This document shows positions 1 through 12,239 of a stretch of 64,000 nucleotides of DNA, piece by piece. The notes beneath the pieces are model-generated. The model was not told the DNA's origin. It searched no databases and was given only the letters and a program-made list of their open reading frames with translations. This DNA is from Rhizophagus clarus (taxonomy: Eukaryota; Glomeromycota; Glomeromycetes; Glomerales; Glomeraceae): positions 434,001-498,000 of the forward strand of contig BLAL01000068.1 of the NCBI GenBank assembly GCA_015698045.1, in the 5' to 3' direction. Positions within the stretch are counted from its first letter, which is position 1; each line of letters begins with the position of its first letter. The position numbers were made by a program, and so were the translations under genes.

Positions 1-860
1 TTTGTATATTGGAAAATAATTTGTTTAGAAGGGTTAAGACGAAATGAGAAAGGTTTAGAAATGAGGAAAAAAAGAAAATGGGTCTTTTTATATACATATT
101 TTTGAATGAAAGTGATGTATGACAACAAAATAATTGTTTACACATTAGGTTATTAAACTATTTAATGTATTATTTCATTCGAGTATACGAATAAGTTAGC
201 TTGTACTCATGTGAAAATGTGATTATTATTCGGAAAAAAAAATTGAAAAATGCAATGACTCATGTGAATATATGAGAGTTTGCATCCTAAAAAAGGCTTG
301 TACACGATTCATGAGAAAATGATTATGTTATTCATATTATTCGGAGTTTTTATGGCTTTTTATTCAGCGTATCATGCTATCATGTGATTAATCATTAATC
401 AGATTCTACATTTGAACTAATTGAACTAGCGAGAATTAATAATTAAAAATTCTGTTTTTAAATTATATGTCGGAAGAAATAATTAAAATATAGAAAATTA
501 GAAACTATATCATTTCTAAAAGAAAACACGTAGTAGAGTATGCGACAACCAATTATTTAATTTTGAATTGTTACACACCAGCATTTGAAAGAATTAAAAG
601 AAATATCGTCATAATTATACAAATAGTAATTTTCCTTCAAAAATTTTCATATTTAGCATAATTTCTCACTAATTAATCTCATATTCAATCCTTTCAATAA
701 TGATTATGTTAGTAACCGAAATGATAAATTCCAATTTCACTAGTTTCACCAATCAACAATTACAAAGTACCAAGAAAACGAGATTATTATTACAAAGAAG
801 GATTTTAGCAGGAAGATACAAAGTAGTAAAAGAATTTTAACTGAATAAGAAAAAATTAAG
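1..860 (-). repeat. Left arm of an inverted paralogous promoter region
   Basis: Read on the minus strand, this stretch aligns over several blocks with 31930-32460. Shared blocks include GGGTCTTTWTATATACATA, GATGTATGACAACAAAA, ATTCGGAGTTTTTATGGCT and GTACCAAGAAAACGA. The copies differ by many indels, so the arms are unequal in length. The arm contains a TATA motif pointing left, which implies a gene whose body lies beyond the left edge of the window and which is probably a paralogue of whatever starts after 32366. The alignment was made by eye and its inner limit is approximate. Confidence 0.65.
81..94 (-). promoter_or_regulatory. Core promoter TATATAAAAAGACC, reading left
   Basis: On the minus strand this reads TATATAAAAAGACC, nearly the same as the elements found 47-78 bp upstream of the HMG genes and at 32355. 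It lies in the inverted paralogous arm and would drive a gene outside the window. Confidence 0.5.
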
Positions 861-2277
861 AACTTTTATGAAAGAATAATTCATACTGTTACCATTTTTT
901 GCCATCGATTTTTAATGTGGACAATTCACGTTTAACCGCTTGGTGATAAGGGGGATAGTAAACATTATTTATTATTCACGTCCTACATTATGGGATCGTA
1001 ACGATGCTCATTTTACAAAAAGGTAAAAAAGTTTCTTTTTTATCAAATCACTCGTCCTTCTCTCCCAAATATCATGTTGCACAAAATTATCATTTATCAG
1101 TTAAAACAAAAAAATTTCAGTTATATTTATTTGTTAGTAAATAATATTGTACATAGTATTGTACATACTGTACACAACTATGTTTATAAATAATACATAC
1201 AATCGCGAAAATCGTTACTCAATAGTGGCTTAGCGAACATATGAGATATTTTTGGTAGTAGTGATACGTATGGTAAAAATTTCGGTCAATCTATAATCTA
1301 AGTTTGATTGTACATGTAACACGAAGCAATTATATAATGTTTACAAATCGTACGTTTACAAATCGTACTAAAAAAACCAACGCACTTTAAAGATCAATAG
1401 TTATAATAGAGTACAAAAAATTTTTTAAAGGGATAAAATTTTTTTGATAACGACTTTAAAAAAAAATTCTGTGCATTGAAGATAATACCGAATCGAAAGG
1501 GGTCTAGATTTTACGATCAATAAAAAAAAAGGGGAATTTTTATTATAGATTAGACCATTATTGGGAAAATGTATCATGTGCTTGATAAAATTTAATTTTT
1601 GGGAACTATTATCAGTTTATCCCAATAATCATCCCTGCATATCAAAGCTTGTTAACTAATATTGTACAAATTAATTTTTGGAACATTTTGGAAAAAAATA
1701 GGTTATAAAGCTATGAAACTAATACAAAAAATCGAAATGGCGTAAAAAAGATCATTAACAAGGGACGAAGATTGTTATTATGTCAGACAACGATAATTAA
1801 TTAATTATTCAGGGAGTTCACGCATTGACCATATAATATGTATGTAAATCGTCGACTAATGAATTTTTTTTTTTTTTTTTTTTAAGATAATGGATTTATT
1901 TTTTTAATTATTTAGACTTAGAAAAAAAATTAGATTTGAAATTTCTTGTAAATTAAAAAAAAAAAAAACTTAATTGTAAAATATTTTTTTCTCAAAAAAA
2001 AACATAAAAAAAAAAAAAATCTTTAAAAAAAAAAGACAAAGTATGTATAATCATATTTCAATAAATTCTCGTGATATCTTTTTCTTCGAAATAATAAAAA
2101 AAAAAAAAAAATAAACGAAAAAAAAATAAAATGTTGTTACTACTTTAAAAAGGGGGGGGGGGGGAACCTTTAAAAAGAGGTAACCAAGTGATAACGAGAA
2201 TAAAAAAAAAAAAAACATTCCTTTCTTAACAAATAAAAAACGAATGGCACAAAGATTTGTCGGTATAATACTATATT
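861..2277. other. AT-rich spacer with homopolymer runs
   Basis: No gene is recognised. The stretch has many A and T runs (dense from about 1863 to 2215) and a G run of about 12 at 2153-2164. It lies downstream of the hydrolase gene and probably holds its 3' untranslated region. Confidence 0.5.
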
Positions 2278-3267
2278 TTAAATTCCAACCCTATTTAAAA
2301 AGTCAAGAATTAAATTTAAAACTTCTTGTGGTTTTTCATCTTGAGGCAAATGACCACAATTATTTATTATTTTCATTTCAATTTTAGCATTTGGAGGAGC
2401 AACAGAAGCGATATCATCGAAAATTTCCTTGTGTTTATCAGCGTGTAAATATTTATCATCATCACCTATTAAATATAACATTGGTACTTGAGTTAAATGT
2501 CTTTTATATTGTAAGATATCTAATGGCACAAAATACTTCATTAACCATGAAAATGATTCATAAAAATTAGGTAAAGTCAATGGAACACGATAAATTGGTT
2601 TTACTGCAGTTTCGTAGTCAGGAATTGAATTCGTATCATGATAAAGTGAAGGAAGCGGTAAATATCGGTATAAAGCCGCTTTTAAGAAAAGTCGACCAGG
2701 AGCTGAACCTAAAATGTGTCTACCGATTGGAGGAGGACCTTGATCATCATGACTTAGAGAAGGTCCTAATAAACATAATGAATGTACTAAATGAGGATAT
2801 CTAATAGCAATAACACAACTTATAGCTGCACCGGTTGATACTCCAACAAATACAATCTTTTTTCCTCCATAACCTAAATTAAAAACAAGTTGTATAGCAA
2901 ATTCCACTGACGCTTCTTGAGTATAAGGATTTTTTCCATCTTCCCAATGCAAAGGTCTTTCAGTAAAACCAAATGATACTCTATCATAAGCAATAACATG
3001 ACATCCTGTAGCATCAGCCAATGGTTGCAAATGATGTCTCCAAGTGTATTGATTTCCAAGAATTTGATGTAATAAAAGAATTACTGGTTTATTTGGTTCA
3101 TTTGGAATAAGTTGCTTTTTTTGTAATAATTGTCGATGACTTTCTGGCATTGCTAATTTATAAAATGTTTGAATTCCATTAACTTCTACGAAATGACCCT
3201 CGGGGTCTGATGATGATACAATTGATTCAAGGAAAACTCGTTGAATTGATGGAAGTTGTGTTGTCAT
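2278..3267 (-). CDS. Alpha/beta hydrolase fold protein
   Basis: A single-exon gene of 329 residues. Residues about 62-325 follow the alpha/beta hydrolase (Abhydrolase_1/6) layout. The oxyanion-loop strand VILLLHQILG is at 62-71. The nucleophile elbow GVSTG is at 142-146 with Ser144, where most family members have GxSxG with His in the second place. An acidic pair sits in LIGDDDKYL near 266-274, and the histidine candidate is His306 in NNCGHLPQDE. The triad is therefore probably complete and the enzyme probably active on an ester, epoxide or similar bond; the substrate cannot be read from sequence. There is no signal peptide or membrane segment, so a soluble intracellular protein is likely. 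The start is the first ATG after a purine-rich leader, and no in-frame ATG lies close upstream. It is not linked to any neighbour. Confidence 0.85.
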   Translation of the reverse strand: MTTQLPSIQRVFLESIVSSSDPEGHFVEVNGIQTFYKLAMPESHRQLLQKKQLIPNEPNKPVILLLHQILGNQYTWRHHLQPLADATGCHVIAYDRVSFGFTERPLHWEDGKNPYTQEASVEFAIQLVFNLGYGGKKIVFVGVSTGAAISCVIAIRYPHLVHSLCLLGPSLSHDDQGPPPIGRHILGSAPGRLFLKAALYRYLPLPSLYHDTNSIPDYETAVKPIYRVPLTLPNFYESFSWLMKYFVPLDILQYKRHLTQVPMLYLIGDDDKYLHADKHKEIFDDIASVAPPNAKIEMKIINNCGHLPQDEKPQEVLNLILDFLNRVGI

Positions 3268-3795
3268 GATGAGATCTTTTTTTTTTTTTTTTCTTATTAT
3301 AAAAAAAAGAGAGAGTGAAAAGTAAAGTAAAAAGAAAAAAAGAAAGAGAAAAAAAGAAATTAAAATGAGAGAAAAATAAAATAATTATTATGAATAAAAA
3401 TAATAAATAATATACGAAAGGGAGGATATTTTATGATGACTTAAAAAAATAAATTGCTTAAACGTTACGAATATATATATAAGCAATTTTTATAATAAAA
3501 AAAAAATTTTTTTTTTTTTTCGCGGATAAAAAAAAAAAAAATCATGAATCGAATTTTTTGAGGAGGAAAAAAAAAAAAAAAAAAAAATAAATAAATAAAT
3601 AAAATAAAAAATGCACAGACGCATCACATAATCAATGTATAATCATAATGTAATATGAATATTCTAGTCACAAAAGATTTCATTTAACATGCTTGTACAC
3701 AGACCTGGCTAAGATCGGAAATTTCTATATATTAACCTTTCCGGGAAAATGGCGTTATTTTAAGAGCAAATTAAATTCTGTAACTTACTTATTAC

Positions 3796-3831
<36 letters not shown>

Positions 3832-5330
3832 GTCGCAAACAATGCAAAACGTTAAAGTTTAAAGTAAGGCATGCCAAGAATTTTTTCATTTCTGATGCCA
3901 AGCCGTTAACGTAATTCACCATATATGATATATTGAATATAATATGTTCTAATGTATAAACATTAAATATATATATATATATATATATATCGGGAAATCC
4001 GAGATTTACTAGTACATGTACAGTACACATGAAAAAAAGGTCAAACCGGAAAACAAATTTTTCAAGTTTGAATAAAAATTATTTATACTGTTTCTATTTT
4101 CACAAGACGAAACTTTTTATTCAAAATTTCTCTTTTGGATTATTTTATTTGGATTGTTCGATTGATTCAATGGATTAATGAGAATATTTGATATTCCTGA
4201 TGATATGTTTGATTTACTTTATATTACAATTGGAATATTTATTGTAAATCATCTCCAATAATGAATAAAATTGTTTAAAAAAAGTAGTGTTGTGTTTAAT
4301 AAATATTTATTCTCATGCAGAGAATTTTTTGTTTCAATAATTTTCTTAAAATATAAAATTACTTAATCGCTTACCTTTTACCTATTTACGTTAGGCACTT
4401 TTCATATCTTCCTTGCATCTTGCATCCAAAAATGATCGGAATCATGTAGATCGTCGTTTTATTGCCGCAAATCCGACGGATTCGGCCGTAAATCGAGTAA
4501 AAGGCACGACAGAATTACCTTTTTTCTTTTAACCATAAATAGTTAATGCGTTCATTCATTGGTGCAAGTTCTTGTAATGATACACACGCTGTAAAATGAA
4601 TAATTTATATATACAGAAGATATATGTTTATTCATAACGGTATTGTTTTTTTATTTCTTTTACATGCTAATTTTTTTACAAGTTAACTTCTGTATATCTC
4701 TATGTTATAAATACTTTTTATAATAATTCCTTAATTGTAATATGTCAATAATGCATGGTTTACACGGATATTTCAGGGATAAAACTAGGGAAACTTATGT
4801 AAGATTTACGGAAATTATGTAAACCTCCAAAAACGCATTCTTCAAGAAAAAAAAAGCTACAACGTATTATTCCCAATTATAACTTATTGTTCATACTGTA
4901 ATTGTAACATATCTCAACATCTACAGTATATATGATCTCGAAATCTCAAATATAAAAATATGGTTTGCTGTGATTATGCGGTCCGTAGTACTAATTTATG
5001 TACATATCCCCCAAGTTATTTGCGTCTTTGATGATATATATATATATATTTTAACTGCAATTGAGACATCTGTGTCATCATGGAATTCTAGAAAGTAGAA
5101 ACCCTCCCATTTGTCGGTTTAATTAATATTAGTAATATCAATAAATATAACGGGGTAATTTTGACCCTTTTTTTCTTGCATGAATAATCTCGGTCGCTAT
5201 GCCGAAAAATGTAAGGAATAACCGTAAAGGAAATCTGACGAGTTTTATTCACGTACAGTACCTAACGATTTTAATAAAGCATTAACAATAGTTATGTAAA
5301 ATAGAATATCATTCGATTATGAAAGTGTTA
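3268..5330. other. AT-rich spacer, no gene recognised
   Basis: Contains the hydrolase upstream region (purine-rich to about 3370), a T33 run at 3798-3830 and an (AT)n tract at about 3966-3990. Open frames that cross the T33 and AT tracts are low-complexity and not credible genes. Nothing else is recognised. Confidence 0.5.
3798..3830. repeat. T33 homopolymer tract
   Basis: An uninterrupted run of 33 T. It creates spurious poly-Phe and poly-Lys frames on the two strands. Its length is probably unreliable in assembly. Confidence 0.9.
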
Positions 5331-5651
5331 CATTGATCCTTAATCATGTTCTCATTATGGTATGAGTAAGGATATGGTTAGGCTATCGCGATATATCCTG
5401 AGTTATGCTGGTTAAGTTACAACGTTGTACCGCCGCTGATCATGCGATAATCTGTACGACAAAATAATTTCTCACATAAAGTAACGGACTCCCTCTTAAA
5501 GAGCTATTCATGTTTCAAATGAACAGCGTTACACTCCAACAAAAATTACAAGAAATTTTACAACGTAATAGAGTATTGAAAACTTTTCAGTTGTTAAACC
5601 TAGTTATAAAAAGTGCATATTCTCTTTTAAAGATAAAAAAAATCTTTTTTC

Positions 5652-5710
5652 GATATTCTCAAAAATGACAAGATTCGCCCAGAACTTTCAGAGTTGTTAT
5701 ATGAAATAAG
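5652..5710 (+). pseudogene. Short coding-like remnant shared by the three HMG units
   Basis: Reads DILKND followed by PELSELLYE. Equivalent stretches lie at 13197-13243 and 19196-19250 in the other two units, with small length differences that change the frame. It looks like the decayed exon of a gene that was already in the ancestral duplicated unit. The family is not recognised. Confidence 0.35.
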
Positions 5711-6181
5711 GTAAATTTGATGGGTCTTTTGCTGTTTATAACTAGTAAAGCTGGGTTTTTACCACTGTACATGAATAAAAATGGTTTTAATAATTAATAC
5801 TTCATTTTGATTTTGATTATAACTTATTTTAGGCCTGTGCGAGAGTTTCAAACTATATTTCTTTATGATTTCTTCTGTTCAACCTATTGCCCAGATTTAA
5901 AATCATAGACATTTAGAATTAATGTAAAATTAAATCGAGCGTGTAAGTGAATCAAAGGACAGTACGGGCGTCGAGTTGATGATGATGATTTCAATACTTT
6001 TGACGGTATTAAAGGTTATCATATAAAAAATAATACATCTATAAGTTGATTTATAAGATAAAGAATTAAAGAATTATTTTTCAATGATGGTATGTTTATT
6101 TTTATTTATTCGTTCCTTTTCAGTACATTGGTATAAACTTTAACATTTAAATAAATGACATTTTTTATTTTAACGTTATAG

Positions 6182-6361
6182 CAGTGCTGGGATTTGGCCA
6201 TGGCTAAACAACCAAACGACCAAAGCCAGAGTTTTGGACAAAAGTACTAGCACTTTATAAGGAGCTGATTGAGCGTTCTGCTACGAACAAGATTTTTCGG
6301 CGCCAAAACTACAAAACAGGCGACGGCCAAACTAGGACAAAACGACAAATTGCCAACATTC
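6182..6361. mobile_element. Small hAT-like MITE inserted in HMG unit A
   Basis: A 180-bp element starting CAGTGCTGGGATTTGG. The reverse complement of its end reads GAATGTTGGCAATTTG, so the imperfect terminal inverted repeats resemble the CAGTGTTGG type. It is flanked by CGTTATAG (6174-6181) and CTTTATAG (6362-6369), an 8-bp target duplication with one mismatch. Units B and C hold the corresponding empty site, CATTATAG, at about 13750 and 19726, which independently supports insertion. No coding capacity. Confidence 0.65.
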
Positions 6362-6687
6362 CTTTATAGGATATATACGGTACGCTTCTGATTTTTATTA
6401 TTTCCCTTTTCATACCTCTTTTAGATGAAAAAGTTTTAGTGATTCAAGCGTATTGGCTCCAATTAGTCGTATTAGACGTTATATCTTATGAAGTTAGTTT
6501 GTTTGGATCCATTAACTACTAGGCGAATCACGGCATCTGCGTCTTAAATATCAAGACTATATTTTTCGTGGTTACGATATATACTCGTCACTATCGACGG
6601 CATCTATTTTTGAATTATTTTTGCGTGATATGACTTACTGGTTGCCAGAAATTCCACCACCATCCACACTGTACATTGTGTTGTAAA

Positions 6688-6922
6688 ATGGAGATGTAAT
6701 TAGAACTTGGTGAACAGTTGGAATTAGAAATTCGTTTGATTAACAAGCAAAATACTCAAGATACATTGATCGATTCGCAGAAGGAACATATTTTCACCAC
6801 TATTTGATGATAATCCAGAATCATACATCGCTCCAAAGGATAAACTTCGTCTAAAAAGGTCTCCTAATCCATTTTTAATTTGCAGAAGAAACGTTCATGA
6901 AGCCATTTATCAATTTCAATAG
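6688..6922 (+). pseudogene. Truncated HMG-box gene relic inside unit A
   Basis: At 6848-6919 the plus strand reads LKRSPNPFLICRRNVHEA, a good match to the first helix of a MATA-type HMG box (pattern PNxFxxFRR). It is closer to the classical pattern than the four long HMG genes here. Upstream, from the ATG at 6688, there is a charged coding-like stretch with an early stop and a frame change near 6790-6815. A TAG at 6920 ends the box after helix 1, and helices 2-3 with the conserved Trp are not visible afterwards. Units B and C lack this stretch, so it was either inserted in A or lost from both others. Confidence 0.55.
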
Positions 6923-6960
6923 AGAATCATTTTCATAAATATCATGAAGGTATAATATCA

Positions 6961-9900
6961 TCATTATTTAATTATAATACTTTTTTATTCTTTTTTGTCG
7001 TGAAAAAGTGTCTCAATTTTTCTTCTCTTTTGTAGATTTGAACGAGATCGAGTCATTTTACATATTATCACATCAAAGAATCACATCAAAGACTTAGCAC
7101 CAAAAAGTAATTTCTTTTTATTAAAAAAAAAAAGGGATTCGAGAACTAATATTTTTAACAATTTATTTCTCTATAATTACGTCAACATTGATGGAAATTA
7201 ACACGTTAATTAATGAGCATCAATGGAATACCAAAATCCTGTGAACGAAAAAAGACTTATTAAACAGTTCAATTTGTATAGTTAATTTGTATAGTTGAAC
7301 TTATAGTATTTACCTAGATGTATTGTAAGGGATTTACCTTATACTGTACTATTAATCAATTATGAATATTAAGAAAATTAATAAAATAGATCTAAATTGG
7401 TAATGGACGCCTCCAAATGAATTTATTCAATCTTTTATTACAATATATCGTTTTTTAATATTATCAAATGTGGAATAATTATTATCGTTTTTAATATTAT
7501 CAAATGTGGAATAATTATATCATTTTCGTAAAATCCGCAACTTCAGATAAACATTATTTCTTTGTTAGTTAAATTCAATAGCCAAACACTGTTTCAATTG
7601 GCAGTAAATTGATTAAAATCGACGATAAAATCCTATCTAAACCTAAATTCTCACTGCTCAAACATAAAATATCTGTGGCTATAATCGTTGAGACACATCA
7701 GATACCATTAATCTCATCAAGATTATACTCATCGTCGGAATTAATTACGCCATATGAAACTTATACCATAATACATTAAATCGCTGTCAATTATCACCGT
7801 TTATTGAGAGATTGAATTTTAATTTTTTTTTTGTTTCAATGCAATTCCAATTCTAATTATTCTTTTTCAAGAATTCGTCATGGATTATCTAGTAAAAGGG
7901 CGATAATTTGTTTCAAATTTTTTTAACGTAATAGTGGTCACTAAAATTCGTCGTGGATTACCTGGTAAAAGGGCGATAATTCGTAATTCCAATTCTAATT
8001 ATTCTTTTTCAAGGTGGTGAACTCTTAAAAAGTGGTTTCGAATACTAAAATTCGTCATGGATTATCTGGTAAAAAGGCGATAATTTTATAAATTATCGTT
8101 GAATTAAAGGAATCATAAGGAATCATATTAGTTATTACCATTGATAAGCGGCTTTGTTGATGTCATTACCAATTGATTTAGAGAATTATACTTCTCATAC
8201 CCATTCCGATAGCAAGTCAATGTGATATATCTTCGTGGCTCCATTTTTCTTCCTATTTAGACCAAAGAATATATGTGCTCGAATGTCCCTAAAGATTCTT
8301 GGGATTAGACGGCCGATGACTCGTTATTATATTATTATAGCAAATTTAACACTCAAATTTTTTTCGGCTTCCTAAAGAAATGAGTTTGTGACTATGTATT
8401 CTTGATATTACAGGAATCTTATAGAATAGATCCATTGAAAGACATTCAAAAAGATATTAAGGAAAAAAAAATTTTTTCCTTATTATTCAAGATAAAGGAT
8501 TTTTTGTTAGATAGACCAATATCATTCCAGAATAAGAATTGAAAACGTTGTAATAGTGTTGTAACTACTTGAATCAATTAGTAGATCTTTTTCTATTAAA
8601 AGAATTTTGATCATCTTTTCATATCTTGCGATCACCATAAATAAAATTTTTGGAAGATGTAACATGGCGTGCATCGGAAAAACCGCTAAAAACGAACCTA
8701 TTTTATATATCTTTCTCCTCTTTTAGAAATTTTATCTAATTTCTTCTTAGTTTATATGTAGAGATTCTTCCGCAAACTTTTTTTTCCTTATGTATATTCA
8801 TTTTTAAATTCAAGAACTTGTTTTTAGAATTTGAATAGATTACTTATGTGAAAATTTGTGTCGGTAGTAGTTTTTCTTAATAAATTTATAAATATTATAC
8901 AGATACCAGAAAAGAAAAGATAAAAGAATAAGAAATTAATGTATTTAGAAATTTCACCGAATAATCATTATTTCGTAAAAAAATATTCCATGATTAAAAT
9001 GATTAAAATGAAATGAATCTTTGAACGTTAAAAAAAAGAGGAAAAAAAAAAAAATGAAAAATAATGAAAAAATAAACTCGTTTATTAATTTCTTCGCGTC
9101 TTTTTTTTTAATAAAAGAAAGAAAGAAAGAAAAACTATCTGAATGAACCCTTTTTTTTTTTTTGAATTAACGAAAATTTTTTAATTGAACATTCCATCCA
9201 TTTTTTTTTTTTTTTTTTTTTTTTTGCTTTATTTCATTACAATTTAAGTGAGTGTGACATAGTAATATCTACCACACATTAACACAGACTTGAGTAATAC
9301 AAAACCATAAGCCACATTATGTCAGCTCTTCAAAATTGTCCATTTAGGATCATGCACGGTCAATAATGAAACAAGATGAAACATTACTATAATTGGACCA
9401 AAACGACATTTTGCATAATACTTTTCCAAAAAACATTCAAAGAGAAAAAGAACGCCAAGAAGTATTATTTTTAAAGTACTAAATACACCGAATCAACTAT
9501 GCGCGAAGGCCGATAAATGATGAAATCGAAACAAATTCAATATATACGTACATTGAGGTTTCATTTGACGTTATTTGAATGATTTTTTTTTTTTTTTTAA
9601 TATACCTCAAGATTTGGAATTTGGTTAACATAGCCACAATAAATATTATTCTTGTTCAATCTATTTGATTGTTATTATGCACGAATTTAATTATTTACGT
9701 ATTTTTTTCTCTCCAATAAAAATCGGTAATTTCAAATCGCGACAAAATTTTCTGTTCCTGTTGGACGTTGATCTTATTCCACATTATGTCATATGTTTCC
9801 ATTAGGACTAATCTTGGTTAGTATTTAAATATTATCGTTTATATACGATTCGGAAATTCTGACTTCGTATTCTCCATGAATGCTAATTGTGTTAATTTTG

Positions 9901-10695
9901 GTAACAATTAAACTAATTACATCCACGATACTAAATTACATAACAACATCACATGTAATCTTTAAACATACTGATCACCAGATCTTTCTAAGCTTAATTT
10001 GACATATAAAAGACAGGTCGTGTGAATATATCTTATGCGTAATTCACCATATAAAGTCATATATATTTCTCTCTTTATGATAAGAATAATTGCTTTTTTT
10101 AATTATTACAAAGCTACCAGAAACAATTTTGTTTGATTAGAACACAGGAATTACCAGCGACGCGTAATAACTTTCCAGAATAATCATTTCAACTATATAC
10201 GCCTAATAGAACTCTTTATTTGACCTAAAAATAATTAATGAAGTCTCGTGTTCATCCTTGTCATCCTCATCAAAATAATAAGAATGATTCTCATAGATTG
10301 ATAAGTGTAATATGGCGTAAATAAGACTTTTTAATATAAATTGGTTTTGTTACAATAATGTGATTTATCAATGATATTTATAATAAGGTGATATCAAGTT
10401 GTTTTTTTACTTATTTAATTAAATATTACAATGAAATAACTCCTTATTTAATATTACTAAAAAGTTATTGAAAATGCTGAACCACATTAAGAAAGGCATT
10501 GTGACTCTATTATAATTCGATTTTCTTATTGATGAACGAGCGCTATTGATTATTTTGGCGTCGGCGTCATGCGTCCCTCTTTGTTAACACTTTTCTGATC
10601 AAAAAAAAAGCCTTTGTTCTACTTTAAAGACAGATTCTCGAAGTCATCGAATAACAATTGATGAAATCACTTGACACAAAAGTGTAAATTTTTCT
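6961..10695. other. Non-coding flank of HMG unit A
   Basis: Aligns in patches with 13905-17270 and 19900-23110. It contains a local re-duplication at 7843-8084 of the block around CGTCATGGATTATCTGGTAA. No gene is recognised. The block near 10137-10210 (dispersed around ACTTTCCAGAATAATCATTT) is well conserved with 16740-16805. Confidence 0.5.
7843..8084 (+). repeat. Local re-duplication within unit A
   Basis: The blocks AATTCCAATTCTAATTATTC (7843 and 7985) and ATTCGTCRTGGATTAYCTRG (about 7873, 7946 and 8050) recur two and three times. Unit B has one copy of each, at about 14822 and 14885. Confidence 0.7.
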
Positions 10696-10707
10696 TATAA
10701 AAAGACC
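10696..10707 (+). promoter_or_regulatory. TATA box of the first HMG gene
   Basis: TATAAAAAGACC, 78 bp upstream of the ATG at 10774. The same word recurs at about the same distance upstream of the other HMG genes. Confidence 0.65.
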
Positions 10708-10773
10708 TTTCGCTACAAGATAGAAAAATTGACTTAAAAAATATACATATTCTGTATATATATATATATTCTT

Positions 10774-11679
10774 ATGTCAGCTTCAACTAATGAACATTAT
10801 TTGATGGCTTTTCTTAATATGAACGCTGAATCAGGACAACATCCTCTCGATGTATGCGCTGGACAATCGATTGGATATGAACAGCATTTGATGCCTCTTT
10901 ATTCGATTGGATACGAACAACATTTAATAGCTCCTAATGCTGAACCATGGATCGGATATGAACAATATCCAATGACTCTCCTTAATATGAACACTGAACC
11001 ATGGATCGAGTATGAACAGTATCCAATGACTCTCCTTAATATGAACACTGAACCATGGATCGAGTATGAACAGTATCCAATGACTCTCCTTAATATGAAC
11101 ACTGAACCATGGATCGGATACGAACCATCAATCGGTATCGGACCGTATTCAATAATTTCTCACGATATGTATGTTGAGCCATTGATTGATACCAACGAAT
11201 TCCTACAACACTCAATTTCACATATTTCTTTGGCACCGAATAAACATACAAAACCATCAATTGATATAAGAAACGGTCAACATGTTTTGAGTGTCCCGCA
11301 AGCGGGCATTTTTTATCATCAATTACCTCCGACCAATTCTCCGGAGTTCCAAAAAATTCTGAGGTGTAATTCATTCATTATGTACAGAAGATGCATACAC
11401 AAGGTATTAAAAGGGTCGAAAACAGTCTTTTGCTCAAAACTTGCTAAAGAAACGTGGAAGTCTGCCGATGAGAAATTTAGGGAATTTTTCAGGAAGTACG
11501 CCAAGGATGTTATAAGTAAGAAGAATAAAATTTACAAAATTGTGATCAATAAAAGGGGAAAATCTAAAAGAAAATCAACAAAAGGATTATCTGTCGATCA
11601 GGAGGTACATATGCAACAAGAATTTCAGGCCCAATCGACGTATCAAATTCGTTCCATGAAGCCGATTGAGAATATATAA
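10774..11679 (+). CDS. MATA-type HMG-box protein 1, with N-terminal 18-residue repeats
   Basis: A single-exon frame of 301 residues. The diverged HMG box spans about residues 196-265. It starts LRCNSFIMYRRCIHKV (helix 1) and continues KLAKETWKSADEKFREFF with the core Trp (helices 2-3); a basic tail KRGKSKRKS follows. The C-terminal segment GLSVDQEVHMQQ...STYQIRSMKP is shared with the third gene. Residues 55-108 are three near-identical 18-residue repeats of the form WIEYEQYPMTLLNMNTEP, preceded by more diverged versions (IGYEQHL) from about residue 33. The family binds DNA, and its fungal relatives include mating-type regulators; a role here is inference. A run of about 34 A follows shortly after the stop. 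The start is the first ATG after the TATA box. Confidence 0.75.
   Translation: MSASTNEHYLMAFLNMNAESGQHPLDVCAGQSIGYEQHLMPLYSIGYEQHLIAPNAEPWIGYEQYPMTLLNMNTEPWIEYEQYPMTLLNMNTEPWIEYEQYPMTLLNMNTEPWIGYEPSIGIGPYSIISHDMYVEPLIDTNEFLQHSISHISLAPNKHTKPSIDIRNGQHVLSVPQAGIFYHQLPPTNSPEFQKILRCNSFIMYRRCIHKVLKGSKTVFCSKLAKETWKSADEKFREFFRKYAKDVISKKNKIYKIVINKRGKSKRKSTKGLSVDQEVHMQQEFQAQSTYQIRSMKPIENI
10936..11097 (+). repeat. 54-bp in-frame tandem repeat, three copies
   Basis: Units 10936-10989, 10990-11043 and 11044-11097 encode the 18-residue repeats of HMG protein 1. A partial fourth unit starts at 11098. Units 2 and 3 are almost identical, which points to recent expansion. Confidence 0.9.
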
Positions 11680-11683
11680 AACA

Positions 11684-11728
<45 letters not shown>

Positions 11729-12208
11729 AAAAAAAGAGGAAAAAAAAAGAAAAAAGAAAAAAATCTTTAGATATGAAAACAATTTTCATTCATTTTATTC
11801 ACGATAATCAAGTATTATTTCGCACGGCAATCGTAAATTACGAATAGGATCCTATCGTTTTTTTTTATCGTTTTATCGTTTTTTTTTTTTATCATTTTCT
11901 TTGTTAAACTTTCGTTCGAATTAAGAAATCGTTCAATGTATTCTTCATGCGCGCATGTATTATGCATAATTGATGTTAAATTCTGCAGAACTTTTACAAA
12001 TTAGGAAAATGAATCAAAGAAGATACTACAATATCAAAGATTTCTATTATCGATAATTTTTTTGCTTATGATTTTTACTTCTTATACGTCATATATACAT
12101 TTAAATCAAATACAATTTTTTTTTTCGCCATACAAGTGGGGGATAAAATTAAGATACATTATATACATTTTTTTTTTTTTTTACGATAGAATAAGTTAGC
12201 TTTTTCAA

Positions 12209-12239
<31 letters not shown>

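Noticed and set aside
3693-4030. Frames with poly-Phe or poly-Lys runs
   Set aside because: They cross the T33 tract and an AT microsatellite.
10899-11504. Minus-strand frames under HMG gene 1
   Set aside because: Shadows of the coding strand and of its 54-bp repeats.
11687-11723. Long A run after HMG gene 1 as a sign of retrocopying
   Set aside because: The gene's upstream and downstream flanks align with the other units, which indicates segmental duplication; the A run is one of many in these spacers.
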